From positions 19,891 to 83,890 of the forward strand of contig NZ_SRRT01000013.1 in assembly GCF_004784475.1 (NCBI RefSeq): DNA of 64,000 nt. The letters run 5' to 3'. The DNA is from Streptomyces bauhiniae (GTDB taxonomy: Bacteria > Actinomycetota > Actinomycetes > Streptomycetales > Streptomycetaceae). The notes beneath the pieces were generated by a model. The model did not search any database, was not told the origin of the DNA, and saw only the letters and a list, made by a program, of their open reading frames with translations. The position numbers were made by a program, and so were the translations under genes. Position 1 is the stretch's first letter. Every line of letters starts with the position of its first letter. Below are positions 46,464 to 54,828 of the stretch, piece after piece.

Positions 46464-46650
46464 CAGCGGTTCCCTATCTCGTAGGCGTGCCGCCCCTGAC
46501 CCGGGTTACGGGGGGTTCTCCCTGCCAGGGGCGGCACGGGGGGCGCCGGTCGGGCGCCCTCGGTCCGCGCCGGACGGCGTGCTCGCCGGCCCGGCGCGGT
46601 GGCTGTGATGGACGACGCCGGGAGTACGACGCCGCGGACGGTCATGCCGG

Positions 46651-47325
46651 TCACCGGGCGCCGTCCGTGTCAATCGCGGCCCAGACCTTCAGGCCGGCCC
46701 CGGCCTCGGCGGTCCCCCACCGGCTGGCCAGCCGATGCACGATGCCAAGCCCGCGACCGTCCTCATCCCAGGTGTCCCCGGCCCGCGTGAGGATGGTCTG
46801 AAGCGGTGCTGCCGGGCGGGGGCCGTTGTCCTGAACGGCCATCTCGACTTCGCCTTCGCGGCGGAGAAGTTCCAGCTCGATGCGGGATGACTGCGTGTGC
46901 TTCACCGCGTTGGTCGTCAGCTCGGAGACCACCAGAACGGCCGCCTCGACGCTGTCCTCCGGTACCCGCCAGGACCCCAGGGCCTCACGTACGTGGTCGC
47001 GGGCCTTGGCCGGGGCGTGGTCATCGCCGGGAAAGGCGTACTGGTGAGGGGGCACTTCGGCAGTAGAGGCCCTCTCCAGGTCAACCGGTGTGGCGGTCTC
47101 ACGCTCACGAGCAGCCTGAAGGCATCCGGCGTGGGCTCGAACGTCCCACCAGAGCACATCGCCACTCGGGCTGAACGTGCACGCGCGACCGGCAGGAGCG
47201 AGCTCTCCGTGCGTCTTCTGGCAGTACAGGCAAGCACCGCCGTGCAGGATGCGTAAGACGCCGGTGGTGACGTCGGAGATCGCGAACCGGCGCTCCTCCG
47301 GAACCTGATTGAGCTTCGGCATCAT
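46651..47325 (-). CDS. HATPase-domain protein, anti-sigma-factor-like
   Basis: 224 residues from an ATG at 47325 (GGAGGAAA upstream; a second ATG is the next codon). An N-terminal Cys-containing region (CLYCQKTHGELAPAGRAC) of about 90 residues precedes a GHKL/HATPase_c domain with the N box SELTTNAVKH (134-143), DNG at 166-168 and GRGLGI at 190-195. Such proteins act as anti-sigma or anti-anti-sigma factors in actinobacteria. It diverges from the XRE/DUF397 pair; HATPase, WhiJ/Scr1-type XRE and DUF397 genes are a known Streptomyces trio, so the three probably work together. Confidence 0.8.
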   Translation of the reverse strand: MMPKLNQVPEERRFAISDVTTGVLRILHGGACLYCQKTHGELAPAGRACTFSPSGDVLWWDVRAHAGCLQAARERETATPVDLERASTAEVPPHQYAFPGDDHAPAKARDHVREALGSWRVPEDSVEAAVLVVSELTTNAVKHTQSSRIELELLRREGEVEMAVQDNGPRPAAPLQTILTRAGDTWDEDGRGLGIVHRLASRWGTAEAGAGLKVWAAIDTDGAR

Positions 47326-47618
47326 CCGGGTTTCCTCCCCCGGTCGGTACGTCCTCGGGACCCGCATCAAGATCACTTTGAGTCGCGGTGCGAGCGCATT
47401 CTGTGGTGACCGAACCCAGGATGCCACCAGATTCGATACCGTGGAAACCCTTCTCGCAGAATTCTGCGTGAAGAGTCTGACCTCGAACTCGTGTGCAGCA
47501 ACGGGGTGCTGACGGACGCTCATGAGATGGCAGAATTCATCGCACTTGTGCAGAAGATTTCTTGCCGTGCCAGAAGGGCGACCGACACACTGGCTCTTGC
47601 TCGACGAAGGGATGCGGG
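47326..47618. other. Divergent promoter region of the HATPase and XRE/DUF397 genes
   Basis: About 290 bases. TCAAGATCAC occurs at 47367-47376 and also twice near 38.3-38.4 kb, so it may be a shared binding site. AT-rich stretches (about 47448-47470 and 47525-47565) are compatible with promoters in both directions. No gene is supported. Confidence 0.5.
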
Positions 47619-48500
47619 ATGAGTGAAGAAGCAGGGTCGGCCGCCCCGGCGCTGTGCCGTCTCCAGCTGGCCATCGAGCTACGGGAGCTGCGTGACGGGA
47701 TGGGCATGACCGCGGCTTCGGTGGCAAAACGGCTGGTGGTCAGCCCATCAAAGATCAACCGACTCGAAGCTGCCGAGAACGGCATCGTGGAACCGGCAGA
47801 CGTGATGGCGCTCTGCGACATCTACGAGGCGGACGCCGAGCATCGAGACACCCTGGTCGGCTACGCCACCGTGACCAAGACGAAGAAGGACTGGTGGCAG
47901 AAGCGGGAGCTGGCACCGGTCATCAGTCCTGGCTTCAAGGCATACCTGGGACAGGAGGCTGTTGCCGCCGCGGTCCAGAACTACGAGAACGAGTTCGTCC
48001 CCGGCCTGCTCCAGACCGAGGCGTACGTGAGGGCGCTGCCGCTCCCGACGCAGGAGCTCAGCCCCGCCGAGATCGACAAGCTCGTGGCCGTACGGATGAC
48101 CCGTCAGGAAGCCCTGCACCGAGAGGACTCACCTCTCAAGCTGACGGCCATCATCAACGAGTCCGTACTCAAACGGCGCGTCGGCAACTCCGCGGTGATG
48201 CGTGAACAGCTCGGGCACATCGCCGAACTCGCCACCTCCCTGCCTAACGTCCGCATCCAGGTCGTTCCCTTCGACCTCGGGGCGCACCCCGGCATGAACG
48301 GCGCCTTCACCCACCTGCGCTTCGGTGACCGCTCGCCCTTCCCACCGATCGTCTACCTGGAGAACCGGGCCGACGCCTGGGTCCTGCGCAAGCCCTCTGA
48401 CACCGACCGTTACGACGAGACTTTCACCGATCTGCAAGCGGCCGCTCCAGGACATACGGAGTCCGTGAGCATGATCCATGAGGCAATCAAGGAGTTTTGA
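47619..48500 (+). CDS. Scr1/WhiJ-type XRE regulator (DUF5753)
   Basis: 293 residues from the ATG at 47619 (GAAGG upstream); an in-frame start further up at 47562 has a much weaker ribosome-binding site. Residues 14-67 are an XRE helix-turn-helix (ELRDGMGMTAASVAKRLVVS, PSKINRLEAAENGIVEPADV); about 105-285 match the DUF5753 domain (VQNYENEFVPGLLQTEAYVR, DSPLKLTAIINESVLKRRVG, IQVVPFDLGAHPGMNGAFTH). Family members act with DUF397 proteins to regulate development or antibiotic genes; the next gene encodes such a partner one base downstream. Confidence 0.9.
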   Translation: MSEEAGSAAPALCRLQLAIELRELRDGMGMTAASVAKRLVVSPSKINRLEAAENGIVEPADVMALCDIYEADAEHRDTLVGYATVTKTKKDWWQKRELAPVISPGFKAYLGQEAVAAAVQNYENEFVPGLLQTEAYVRALPLPTQELSPAEIDKLVAVRMTRQEALHREDSPLKLTAIINESVLKRRVGNSAVMREQLGHIAELATSLPNVRIQVVPFDLGAHPGMNGAFTHLRFGDRSPFPPIVYLENRADAWVLRKPSDTDRYDETFTDLQAAAPGHTESVSMIHEAIKEF

Positions 48501-48501
48501 C

Positions 48502-48723
48502 ATGGCCCACCGGGACGACGACGCGCAGACCGGCGACTGGTTCACCTCCAGCTACAGCGACAACCAGGGTGGTCAGTGCGTCGAGGCCCGACGCATGGGC
48601 GCCGGCGCCACGGGCAAGATGGCGGTTCGGGACTCCAAGGACCCCGGCGGCGCCGTCTTCGAGTTTGACCGCACGACGTGGATGAACTTCCTCGACGCGA
48701 TGAAGGGTGAGCCGTCTCCCTGA
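48502..48723 (+). CDS. DUF397 protein, partner of the XRE regulator
   Basis: 73 residues with the DUF397 pattern: WFTSSYSDNQGGQCVEARRM, then MAVRDSKDPGGAVFEFDRTT and a C-terminal WMNFLDAMK. DUF397 proteins bind and modulate the Scr1/WhiJ-like regulator encoded just upstream. The start ATG is one base after the preceding stop, so the pair is co-translated. Confidence 0.9.
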   Translation: MAHRDDDAQTGDWFTSSYSDNQGGQCVEARRMGAGATGKMAVRDSKDPGGAVFEFDRTTWMNFLDAMKGEPSP

Positions 48724-48943
48724 GCACATCCCCGCCCGCCCCCGGCCCGACAGGTCCTCCTGCCGGGCCGGAACTGTCTCCCGACGGGGCCGGCGATAAC
48801 CCGGGAAGAAACCCGCAGGCCACATGTCTTAGCCAGGTGGTAGAAAGCAGACAGTGACGCAGGCAATTCGCGCCACTCCGGGCGACTGCGCCGCAAGTCG
48901 GCGGATCACCCTGGTTGTTCGTGTACGCGGGGAGTGAGAAACG

Positions 48944-49375
48944 ATGTCGTCGTTGGTGAACACCTGGGTCCGTCTGTCCTCGGATCGCCTCATCAGAGCG
49001 GACCGCATCGTCGGCGTCGACCTGTGGGGGCCGCCGAACGGCGAGAAGCAGACCGAGGTCGTCCATGACGAGCCGGCCCGCATCATGCTCCAGATCGAGG
49101 GGGACGACGAGGAGCCTTGGCGGGAGGCCGCGACGGTCAGCGCGGAGCGAGGCGGTGAACTCATCACCCATCTGCTGGCGGTGCTGAACGGTCCGCTGGG
49201 CGACGCCAAGGTCCGCTACGTCTACGGCCTGTTCCGCGGCGAGGAGCTCTCCCGGTGGATGCACGGTCCGAGCATCCCGGCCCCGCCGGACGGCACGGTG
49301 CGGCCGCTGCATCACGTCGGGAACCCACATCCGGGCCACGGGCTGACGAAGGGTCTGCTGCCCGCCCGCCGATGA
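48944..49375 (+). CDS. Unknown protein, 143 aa
   Basis: ATG at 48944 with GTGAGAAACG upstream; 143 residues (MSSLVNTWVRLSSDRLIRAD). The first 60 residues are beta-rich (DRIVGVDLWGPPNGEKQTEV, ARIMLQIEGDDEEPWREAAT), followed by a helix (GGELITHLLAVLNGPLGDAK) and a Pro-rich tail (PSIPAPPDGTVRPLHHVGNP). The fold looks like a small beta-barrel with a helix. Family unknown; a hairpin terminator lies downstream. Confidence 0.6.
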   Translation: MSSLVNTWVRLSSDRLIRADRIVGVDLWGPPNGEKQTEVVHDEPARIMLQIEGDDEEPWREAATVSAERGGELITHLLAVLNGPLGDAKVRYVYGLFRGEELSRWMHGPSIPAPPDGTVRPLHHVGNPHPGHGLTKGLLPARR

Positions 49376-49385
49376 CCGGCCGAGA

Positions 49386-49425
49386 GCACGCGAACGCCCC
49401 CGCCGCGGCGGGGGCGTTCGCGTGC
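49386..49425. terminator. Bidirectional terminator, 19-bp stem
   Basis: Arms GCACGCGAACGCCCCCGCC (49386-49404) and its complement (49407-49425) with a two-base loop lie between genes ending at 49375 (rightward) and 49437 (leftward). Confidence 0.9.
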
Positions 49426-49436
49426 GCGGTCACCCG

Positions 49437-49790
49437 TCAGTGGGGGTTGAGCCCTGCGGCCTCGGCCTCCTGGCGGACGTAGCGGTCGAGGTTCGAGACG
49501 TTCCACGTCGGGTGCGAGGCGGGCAGCGGACCGCGGTGGCCGCCGTGGAGGGTGTCGTGCTTCCACAGCAGCTGCGCGGTCAGCTCCGCGTCGCGCCGGG
49601 CGTCCTCGGGGTCGCTCCCGGTGTCGGCGGCCGCCGCGAGGTGGCGCTGCGCGAGCGCGGCACGGCACAGTCGGTACTCGCGCTCCTGCTCCACCGTGGT
49701 GGTGCCGGCCGCGTCGCTGACCCGGAGGTCGTCACACATGCGCTGCACCTCGTGCGTCAAGCGCAGGAGACTCCACAGGTCCTCGGTCAT
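49437..49790 (-). CDS. Unknown helical protein, 117 aa
   Basis: The ATG at 49790 overlaps the stop of the upstream gene (ATGA) and gives MTEDLWSLLRLTHEVQRMCD. The protein is helical with a charged middle (TTTVEQEREYRLCRAALAQR) and ends in NVSNLDRYVRQEAEAAG. It has two separate cysteines but no motif I can name. It is the last gene of a leftward operon that starts at 50404 or beyond. Confidence 0.6.
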   Translation of the reverse strand: MTEDLWSLLRLTHEVQRMCDDLRVSDAAGTTTVEQEREYRLCRAALAQRHLAAAADTGSDPEDARRDAELTAQLLWKHDTLHGGHRGPLPASHPTWNVSNLDRYVRQEAEAAGLNPH

Positions 49791-50404
49791 GCTGCAAGTC
49801 CCTTCTTGAGCGAGCGGATGGTCAGCCAGGCCGTGGTGACGGCGGCGACGGCGCCGATGGCGCGATGGAGGGCCTGGTCGAGCTCGAAGGCCGCTGTGCC
49901 GGGTCCCGAAGCCTCCACCTGAGGTGTGCCGTCCTCGTCGAGGCGGCGGACGACGGTGCAGTGCTCGACGTACCCGCGCTTCCCCGCCTTCGCGGCGAGC
50001 CACAGCAGGGGCTGGCGCTTGTCGATCACGAGGTGGGTGAGCGCGTTGATGCCCGTGCCGGCGGCCAGGGCCGTGACCGGCACGCGGTAGCCGAGGACGC
50101 GGGTGAGCAGGACGGTTCCCGCGGCCTGGCCGGCGCTGTAGCTGGCGACGTGCCGGGCGGCGCTGATCCAGCCCAGACGGGTGGCGGTCATGGTGGGCTG
50201 GCCGCTCCGGTCGTCGTCCGCCGGCTCGTGTCCCACGGGCGTTCCGTCGCGGTAGACCAGGTGGCGGCCGAGGGCGCCCTTGTTCGCCGCGTCCCTGCCT
50301 CCCTGGAACCACTGGTCGAACAGGGGGTGCAGGGCGTCCCAGGTCGCCAGCAGCCCGCCGGTGAACGCCAGGGCCTGCACGGGCGTCGAGCGATCGGTCA
50401 TCAT
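49787..50404 (-). CDS. Membrane protein of unknown function, 205 aa
   Basis: 205 residues from the ATG at 50404 (a second ATG follows it). An N-terminal hydrophobic stretch (VQALAFTGGLLATWDALHPL), a middle region with WISAARHVASYSAGQAAGTV, VLLTRVLGYRVPVTALAAGT, NALTHLVIDKRQPLLWLAAK and a C-terminal IGAVAAVTTAWLTIRSL suggest three to four membrane segments. The histidine in THLVIDKRQ is a candidate active or metal site, as in DUF3307-like proteins, but the match is weak. Coupled to the next gene. Confidence 0.55.
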   Translation of the reverse strand: MMTDRSTPVQALAFTGGLLATWDALHPLFDQWFQGGRDAANKGALGRHLVYRDGTPVGHEPADDDRSGQPTMTATRLGWISAARHVASYSAGQAAGTVLLTRVLGYRVPVTALAAGTGINALTHLVIDKRQPLLWLAAKAGKRGYVEHCTVVRRLDEDGTPQVEASGPGTAAFELDQALHRAIGAVAAVTTAWLTIRSLKKGLAA

Positions 50405-50491
50405 GGTGTTGTTCCTCGTTTCGTCGTTACGGGATTGAGGGCGCCCCCGGGGCGGCCGCGACGCCTGCAAGCAGTCGGCGGCCCCGGGTTC

Positions 50492-51193
50492 TCATGCCTC
50501 CGGCTGGTCCTCATGGGCCTTGCCCTGCCGCGCGGCGGTGACGATGTTGGTGCCGGCGGGGCCGGACCAGCCGCACCGGCAGCGGGCGATCACCTTGCCG
50601 GGCTCCTCCTCGCTGTCGTAGACGTTGGTCTCGTGCTCGCGGGGCGGCTCGGGGGTGCGGGGCAGTTCACCGCCGTTGGAGTACAGCGCCGCGCGCTCCG
50701 TGTGCTGGGTCAGCCAGGCCCTCCACGGGGCCGGGTCGCCGTCGACGATGCGCTGGTGGCGCTCGGCGACGGTGCTGTGGTGCTGACGCAGTTCGTCGCC
50801 GATCTCCCGGAAGGTGAGCCGGGCCCGGCCGGTCGGGCCCGGCTCACGGGCGATGAGGAGAAGTTCCTCCTTCAGCGCGGTCATGCGCGTCTCCAGGCGG
50901 CGCACGTCCCGGATGTAGGCCCGCAGGGCGTCCGGGGCGATCTCCTCTCCGGTGCGCACCGCCTCCAGGGCTCGCACCGCCGTGTCGGCCTCGTCTGCGA
51001 CGGTCCAGCTGGTGACGGCACCGCCGTGGAAGTGCAGGAGGTAGGAGGTGGTTCCGTCCGGCCAGAAGGCGGTCGGGCCGGCGAGCTCGGTGGGTTCCAT
51101 CACGGTCGCCGCGGGTGTTCGGGTCTCCGGGTCCAGTTCCACCTGGGCGATCTTCCACTGCGGGCCGGTGTAGCTGGAGCTGTACGTGGTCAC
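50492..51193 (-). CDS. Helix-turn-helix protein with zinc-binding C-terminus
   Basis: The GTG at 51193 has GGAGGAGAG just upstream and starts VTTYSSSYTGPQWKIAQV; in-frame starts further up lie inside the palindromes. 233 residues. The first 90 are beta-rich, then helices (YIRDVRRLETRMTALKEELL), and a helix-turn-helix-like stretch (LTFREIGDELRQHHSTVAER) near 135-155. The C-terminus has CRCGWSGPAG, a possible zinc site. Two TGTCGGGG palindromes lie 18-64 bases upstream of the start, so the protein may repress its own gene. Confidence 0.65.
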   Translation of the reverse strand: MTTYSSSYTGPQWKIAQVELDPETRTPAATVMEPTELAGPTAFWPDGTTSYLLHFHGGAVTSWTVADEADTAVRALEAVRTGEEIAPDALRAYIRDVRRLETRMTALKEELLLIAREPGPTGRARLTFREIGDELRQHHSTVAERHQRIVDGDPAPWRAWLTQHTERAALYSNGGELPRTPEPPREHETNVYDSEEEPGKVIARCRCGWSGPAGTNIVTAARQGKAHEDQPEA

Positions 51194-51210
51194 GACTCTC
51201 CTCCGCATCC

Positions 51211-51256
51211 TGTCGGGGTTCCCCGACAAGAGAGAGTTTGTCGGGGAAACCCGACA
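51211..51256. promoter_or_regulatory. Paired TGTCGGGG palindromes
   Basis: TGTCGGGGTTCCCCGACA (51211-51228, perfect) and TGTCGGGGAAACCCGACA (51239-51256, one base of asymmetry) start 28 bp apart, just upstream of the leftward gene starting at 51193. Confidence 0.85.
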
Positions 51257-51315
51257 GACGTCAAGCGGGCCGCCCGGCCCTCGACCCGGACCCGCTCGAT
51301 TCCGGCCAGACGCCC

Positions 51316-51348
51316 GTGAGCCCCCGGCGGACGTCGCCGGGGGCTCAC
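51316..51348. terminator. Hairpin terminator
   Basis: Arms GTGAGCCCCCGGCG (51316-51329) and CGCCGGGGGCTCAC (51335-51348) with a five-base loop follow the leftward gene ending at 51364. Confidence 0.85.
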
Positions 51349-51363
51349 GGGTAGGGGGTCGTT

Positions 51364-52077
51364 CTACTGCGGGGGCTGCTGGTGGCGTGCCACCCGGCCC
51401 TGGACGAAGCGGAGCGCCTGGTCGTCGCTGCCGAGGACCAGGGCGGTCACGGAGGCGAGATCGGAGCCGAGGCGGACGATCTCGGCGTGATCGGTGACCT
51501 GCTGCCAGAGGTGGATGGCCCGCTTGACGGATTCCTGGGTCTGCGGCGCGGAGGGCCCGAGCAGGCCGATGTTGAGACCTGCGGTGTGCAGGTACCAGCG
51601 GGTCGCGGTTGCGTGGTCGCCCGTCATGAAGGCGAGCCAGCCGCGGAGTTCGCGGATGTTGACCGTGTAGGTGTGGCGCTCCCCGAACAGGGCGGTCAGC
51701 TCCTGGTCGAGCTTCTCGGCCTCGACCCCGGCGACGCTGAGTCCGTGGTGGTCTTCGGGCCGGCCGAACGCTGCGGTGACGGCGTTGATGCGCTCCATGA
51801 ATCCCGGCGGGAGTTCCGCCAGGGCAGCGGCGGCAGCGTCACCGGCCGGCTGCTGGGCGACGGCCTCCTGACCGGTGTTCGCGGCGGCCTGCTCCGCCTG
51901 GTGCTGCACGGGGCTGGAGTCGCCCGTCTCGGCGGGGGCGTCGGCCGCCGGCCGCGCCTCGGCCTGCGGAGCCTGCTGTACGGCGGCCGCCGCCGGTTCG
52001 GCCGCGGGTCGGTCCGGGTCGGGGGACGTCCAGAAGTGGTGGGTAGCGGTTCCCCAGGGGCGGTAGTGATCACTCAC
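51364..52077 (-). CDS. Unknown protein, possibly helical-repeat
   Basis: GTG at 52077 with AAGGA upstream; 237 residues (VSDHYRPWGTATHHFWTSPD). The first 100 residues are disordered (Pro/Ala/Gln-rich). The second half is helical and repeats in pattern (LPPGFMERINAVTAAFGRPE, VEAEKLDQELTALFGERHTY, TVNIRELRGWLAFMTGDHAT), like TPR-type repeats. It is encoded 41 bases after the transglycosylase gene in the same direction, so may be co-transcribed with it and linked to conjugation. Family unknown. Confidence 0.55.
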   Translation of the reverse strand: MSDHYRPWGTATHHFWTSPDPDRPAAEPAAAAVQQAPQAEARPAADAPAETGDSSPVQHQAEQAAANTGQEAVAQQPAGDAAAAALAELPPGFMERINAVTAAFGRPEDHHGLSVAGVEAEKLDQELTALFGERHTYTVNIRELRGWLAFMTGDHATATRWYLHTAGLNIGLLGPSAPQTQESVKRAIHLWQQVTDHAEIVRLGSDLASVTALVLGSDDQALRFVQGRVARHQQPPQ

Positions 52078-52118
52078 GGCGGTGTCCTTGCTGGTGGTGG
52101 CGTCGGTCGGTGGGACGG

Positions 52119-53213
52119 TCAGATGTCGACGCCCTTCTTGCGGAGGTAGGGCAGGGGGCTGACGTCGGTGCCGTAGTCGGGGCCGGTCCGGATCTCGAAG
52201 TGCAGGTGCGGGCCGAAGGCGTTGCCCGTCTCGCCGGACAGGCCGATGACCTGGCCGCCGCTGACGCTGTCGCCGGTGGAGACGCGAACCTTGCTCATGT
52301 GGGCGTACTGGCTGTACATGCCGTCCGCGTGCTTGATGACCACCTGGTTGCCGTACGCGCCGCCTGGTCCGGCCGCGACGACCTTCCCGGGACCGACGGC
52401 GTGTATGGAGGTGCCGGTGGGCACCGCGAAGTCGATGCCGGTGTGGTAGCCGCTGGACCACGCGCCGCCCTGCTGGTGGTACGGCGTCCCGAGCGGTCCC
52501 TTGACCGGCCGGCCCCACCCGCCGGAGGTACCCGGGTCCCCGGAGGTGTTCGGGGCGGTGAGGCTCTCGACGGTGGCCATGATGATCTTCACGTAGTTGT
52601 ACGTCTGCCCGTCGGCGAAGCTGGCCGGGGGGACGCCTTTGTACTCGTCGACCCGGCCCCATCCCGCGTTGTAGCCGGCGAGCGCCAGCTCAATGGGCGA
52701 TCCGTTGTAGCCGGGGTGCTTCTTGGCGGTCTTGAGCAGCTTGCACATCATCTCCCCCTGGGAGGGGATGGCGTCTTCGGGGTCCCAGACGTCCTTCTTG
52801 CCGTCGCCGTTCCCGTCGATCCCCGACGACGCCCACGTGCCGTCGATGAACTGTGCGATGCCCTTGGCGAGAGGCCGTTTGATCGTCTCTCCGGTCGCGG
52901 GGTCCTTCACGTACTCGTAGGACTGGGCTTTGGGGTTGAACCCGGACTCCTGCTTGAGCTGGGCCGCGAGGACCGACGCCGGAAGGCCGGCGTCGCATTC
53001 AGCAGCCGCCTTCTCGATCAGGCCCGCGTACTGCGCGGGTACGTAGCCCTTGCCGATCCGCAGTGAGCCTGCGGCGCTGAGGTCGAAGTCGCCTCCGCCG
53101 CCCCCCTTGTCGTCGTCGCTGGCCGCGATGAGCAGGATGATCCCGAGCCCCAGCGCCAGCGGGCTGACGACGAAGACGGCCGCCGTCAGCGCGATCCCCC
53201 GTTTGGCCTTCAA
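52119..53213 (-). CDS. Lytic transglycosylase fused to M23 endopeptidase (VirB1-like)
   Basis: 364 residues. Residues 8-31 are a signal/anchor (LTAAVFVVSPLALGLGIILL). About 60-215 form a soluble lytic transglycosylase domain with the catalytic E89 in KQESGFNPKA and LAGYNAGWGRVDEY. About 232-362 form a lysostaphin-type M23 domain with YHTGIDFAVP (H257, D261) and HLHFEIRTG (H336, H338). It should cut glycan strands and cross-links, as VirB1-like enzymes do for conjugation machines. It is transcribed divergently from the transfer operon, and is likely its peptidoglycan hydrolase. Confidence 0.9.
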   Translation of the reverse strand: MKAKRGIALTAAVFVVSPLALGLGIILLIAASDDDKGGGGGDFDLSAAGSLRIGKGYVPAQYAGLIEKAAAECDAGLPASVLAAQLKQESGFNPKAQSYEYVKDPATGETIKRPLAKGIAQFIDGTWASSGIDGNGDGKKDVWDPEDAIPSQGEMMCKLLKTAKKHPGYNGSPIELALAGYNAGWGRVDEYKGVPPASFADGQTYNYVKIIMATVESLTAPNTSGDPGTSGGWGRPVKGPLGTPYHQQGGAWSSGYHTGIDFAVPTGTSIHAVGPGKVVAAGPGGAYGNQVVIKHADGMYSQYAHMSKVRVSTGDSVSGGQVIGLSGETGNAFGPHLHFEIRTGPDYGTDVSPLPYLRKKGVDI

Positions 53214-53581
53214 CCGCTCCCCCTCGCCTCACGGTGCTCCCCGGCCCGCTTCCGTGCGGCTCCGCCAGTCGTTAACCGGCCACGGAGCCCGACGCCCGGG
53301 TGCCACCCCTCGCCACTGAACGTCACATTGCCACATGGCATTTCCCGGCCCAAAGGCAGTAACGCGGATCGCGGCGGCGTCACCCACACGAGGTGCAACA
53401 GAATTACCCAAAGCGTCGTTAAAGGTGATGAACCGCATCAACTGGGGTGCCACATAAAGGAATTGACACGCGTCCCTCATCAAGGGCACCACTGGTGTGT
53501 CGGATGCCCGTCATAGACTTCCGGACACGTGTTCACGTCGCGTGATCATGAGAGTGGTTACAGTTGCAATACGGGGGAGCG
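53214..53581. other. Divergent promoter region of the transfer operon
   Basis: About 370 bases with lower GC than the rest. Candidate -35 sequences are TTGACA at about 53463 (AATTGACACGCG) and a GTTACAGTTGCAATACG stretch near 53556. No palindrome of the recurring families is present. It separates the hydrolase gene from the rightward transfer operon. Confidence 0.5.
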
Positions 53582-54502
53582 TTGCCTAAGAAACAGTCAC
53601 AGGGCGTGACGTTGCCCGCCCAAACGCGCGTGCTGGTACCGGTGTTGGGCGCAACGGGCGGAAGCGGCCGGTCAACTACCGCTGGCCTGCTCGGTCTTTC
53701 CTTCGCAGCTGCGGGCAGCAGCGTGGTGCTGGACACGGCGTCGCGGTTGTCCTCTCCGTGGCCGTCCTGGCCGAATCAGCCCGGCGCCGGACTGGCCTCG
53801 TTGCCGCCGGACCGCCCGTTCACGCGCGAGCAGGCCCAGACCGCCGCCTCGACCTTCCCGGCCGCGGACGGCAAGAGCTGGGGCGTGCTCACCGACCACC
53901 TGGAGTGGCACCAGGGACAGCTCGCGCTCCCCGAGGACCCGGCGGCCTGGTACCAGCTGGGAGCCGGGGGAGGCTGGCAGGCCGTCGTGGCCGACACCAC
54001 GCACCTCATCGCCCACGACATCGTCACCGCGCGGGCCGGCGGCCGCCCCGGGCTGACGGCGGCTTGGTGCTCGCTGCCCTTCTCCGTACCGGTGCTGTGC
54101 GCGCTGGCCACCGGGCCCGGCGTCGCCGCGCTCCAGACGGCCATCAAGGCCGCTTCCGCGGAGGGGTTGCCTCTCCAGCGCGCCGTCGTGGTGCTCTCCT
54201 CGCCGGGAGAGGGCCGCATCCCCGCCGCCGTCAAGGCGGCCGCCACGATGCTCCAGTCCCTGGTGGCGGCCGTGGTGACGGTGCCGTGCGATCCGCACAT
54301 CCGCACCCACGGCCTGGCCGACCCCGACCGCCTCGGCCGGCGCACCAAGGAGGCGGCCGAGCGTGCCGTCGCCGCAGTGCTCGCAGCGGCTCACCGGACC
54401 TGGGGCGATCCGCTGCCGCCCGCACCGATCCCGGCGGCCCTGCCCGCCGGTCCGACCCAAGATCCCGCCCAACCCGTTTCAGAAGGGGGCCTCACCACAT
54501 GA
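53582..54502 (+). CDS. MinD/ParA-like ATPase of the transfer operon
   Basis: TTG at 53582 (another TTG at 53564) with GGGGGAG upstream; 306 residues (LPKKQSQGVTLPAQTRVL). A P-loop with GATGGSGRSTTAGLLG (deviant Walker A) and VVADTTHLI as second strand mark a SIMIBI-class ATPase, with LQRAVVVLSSP later. Its stop overlaps the start of the next gene. In actinobacterial conjugation clusters such ATPases stand beside the VirB-like genes; they may position the machinery or motor. Function inferred. Confidence 0.7.
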   Translation: MPKKQSQGVTLPAQTRVLVPVLGATGGSGRSTTAGLLGLSFAAAGSSVVLDTASRLSSPWPSWPNQPGAGLASLPPDRPFTREQAQTAASTFPAADGKSWGVLTDHLEWHQGQLALPEDPAAWYQLGAGGGWQAVVADTTHLIAHDIVTARAGGRPGLTAAWCSLPFSVPVLCALATGPGVAALQTAIKAASAEGLPLQRAVVVLSSPGEGRIPAAVKAAATMLQSLVAAVVTVPCDPHIRTHGLADPDRLGRRTKEAAERAVAAVLAAAHRTWGDPLPPAPIPAALPAGPTQDPAQPVSEGGLTT

Positions 54503-54828
54503 GCCAGTTCCTCCAGACCCTCCACGACGTCACCACGCTCGCGGCGGACGAGCCGGTGATTCCCGGCTTCACGCCGTCCCTGCCCGGCGAACTCCAGAAC
54601 CCCACCGGCAAGATCCTGGGCTGGACGGCCGGCGGCGGGCTCGCGCTGGCGGTGCTGGGCGGCCTGACCGGCTGGGCGTGCGTCGCCATCGGCCACAACA
54701 CCGAGCGCGGCCAGCTCGCCGCCCGCGGCAAGTCGGCCATCGTGTGGTCGGTCGTCGCCGCCGTCGGCATCGGCGTCACCAGCGGCCTGGTCTGGGGCTT
54801 CTACACCATGACGCAGGGCGGCAAGTAA
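54499..54828 (+). CDS. VirB2/pilin-like small membrane protein
   Basis: 109 residues; the ATG overlaps the preceding stop (ATGA). After a polar N-terminus (MSQFLQTLHDVTTLAADEP) come two hydrophobic segments with a short polar loop (ILGWTAGGGLALAVLGGLTG, then SAIVWSVVAAVGIGVTSGLV). Length and layout fit VirB2/TrbC-type pilin or T4SS inner-membrane proteins; no signal-peptidase site is certain. Context (VirB8-, VirB6-, VirB4-like genes follow) strongly supports a transfer role. Confidence 0.7.
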   Translation: MSQFLQTLHDVTTLAADEPVIPGFTPSLPGELQNPTGKILGWTAGGGLALAVLGGLTGWACVAIGHNTERGQLAARGKSAIVWSVVAAVGIGVTSGLVWGFYTMTQGGK

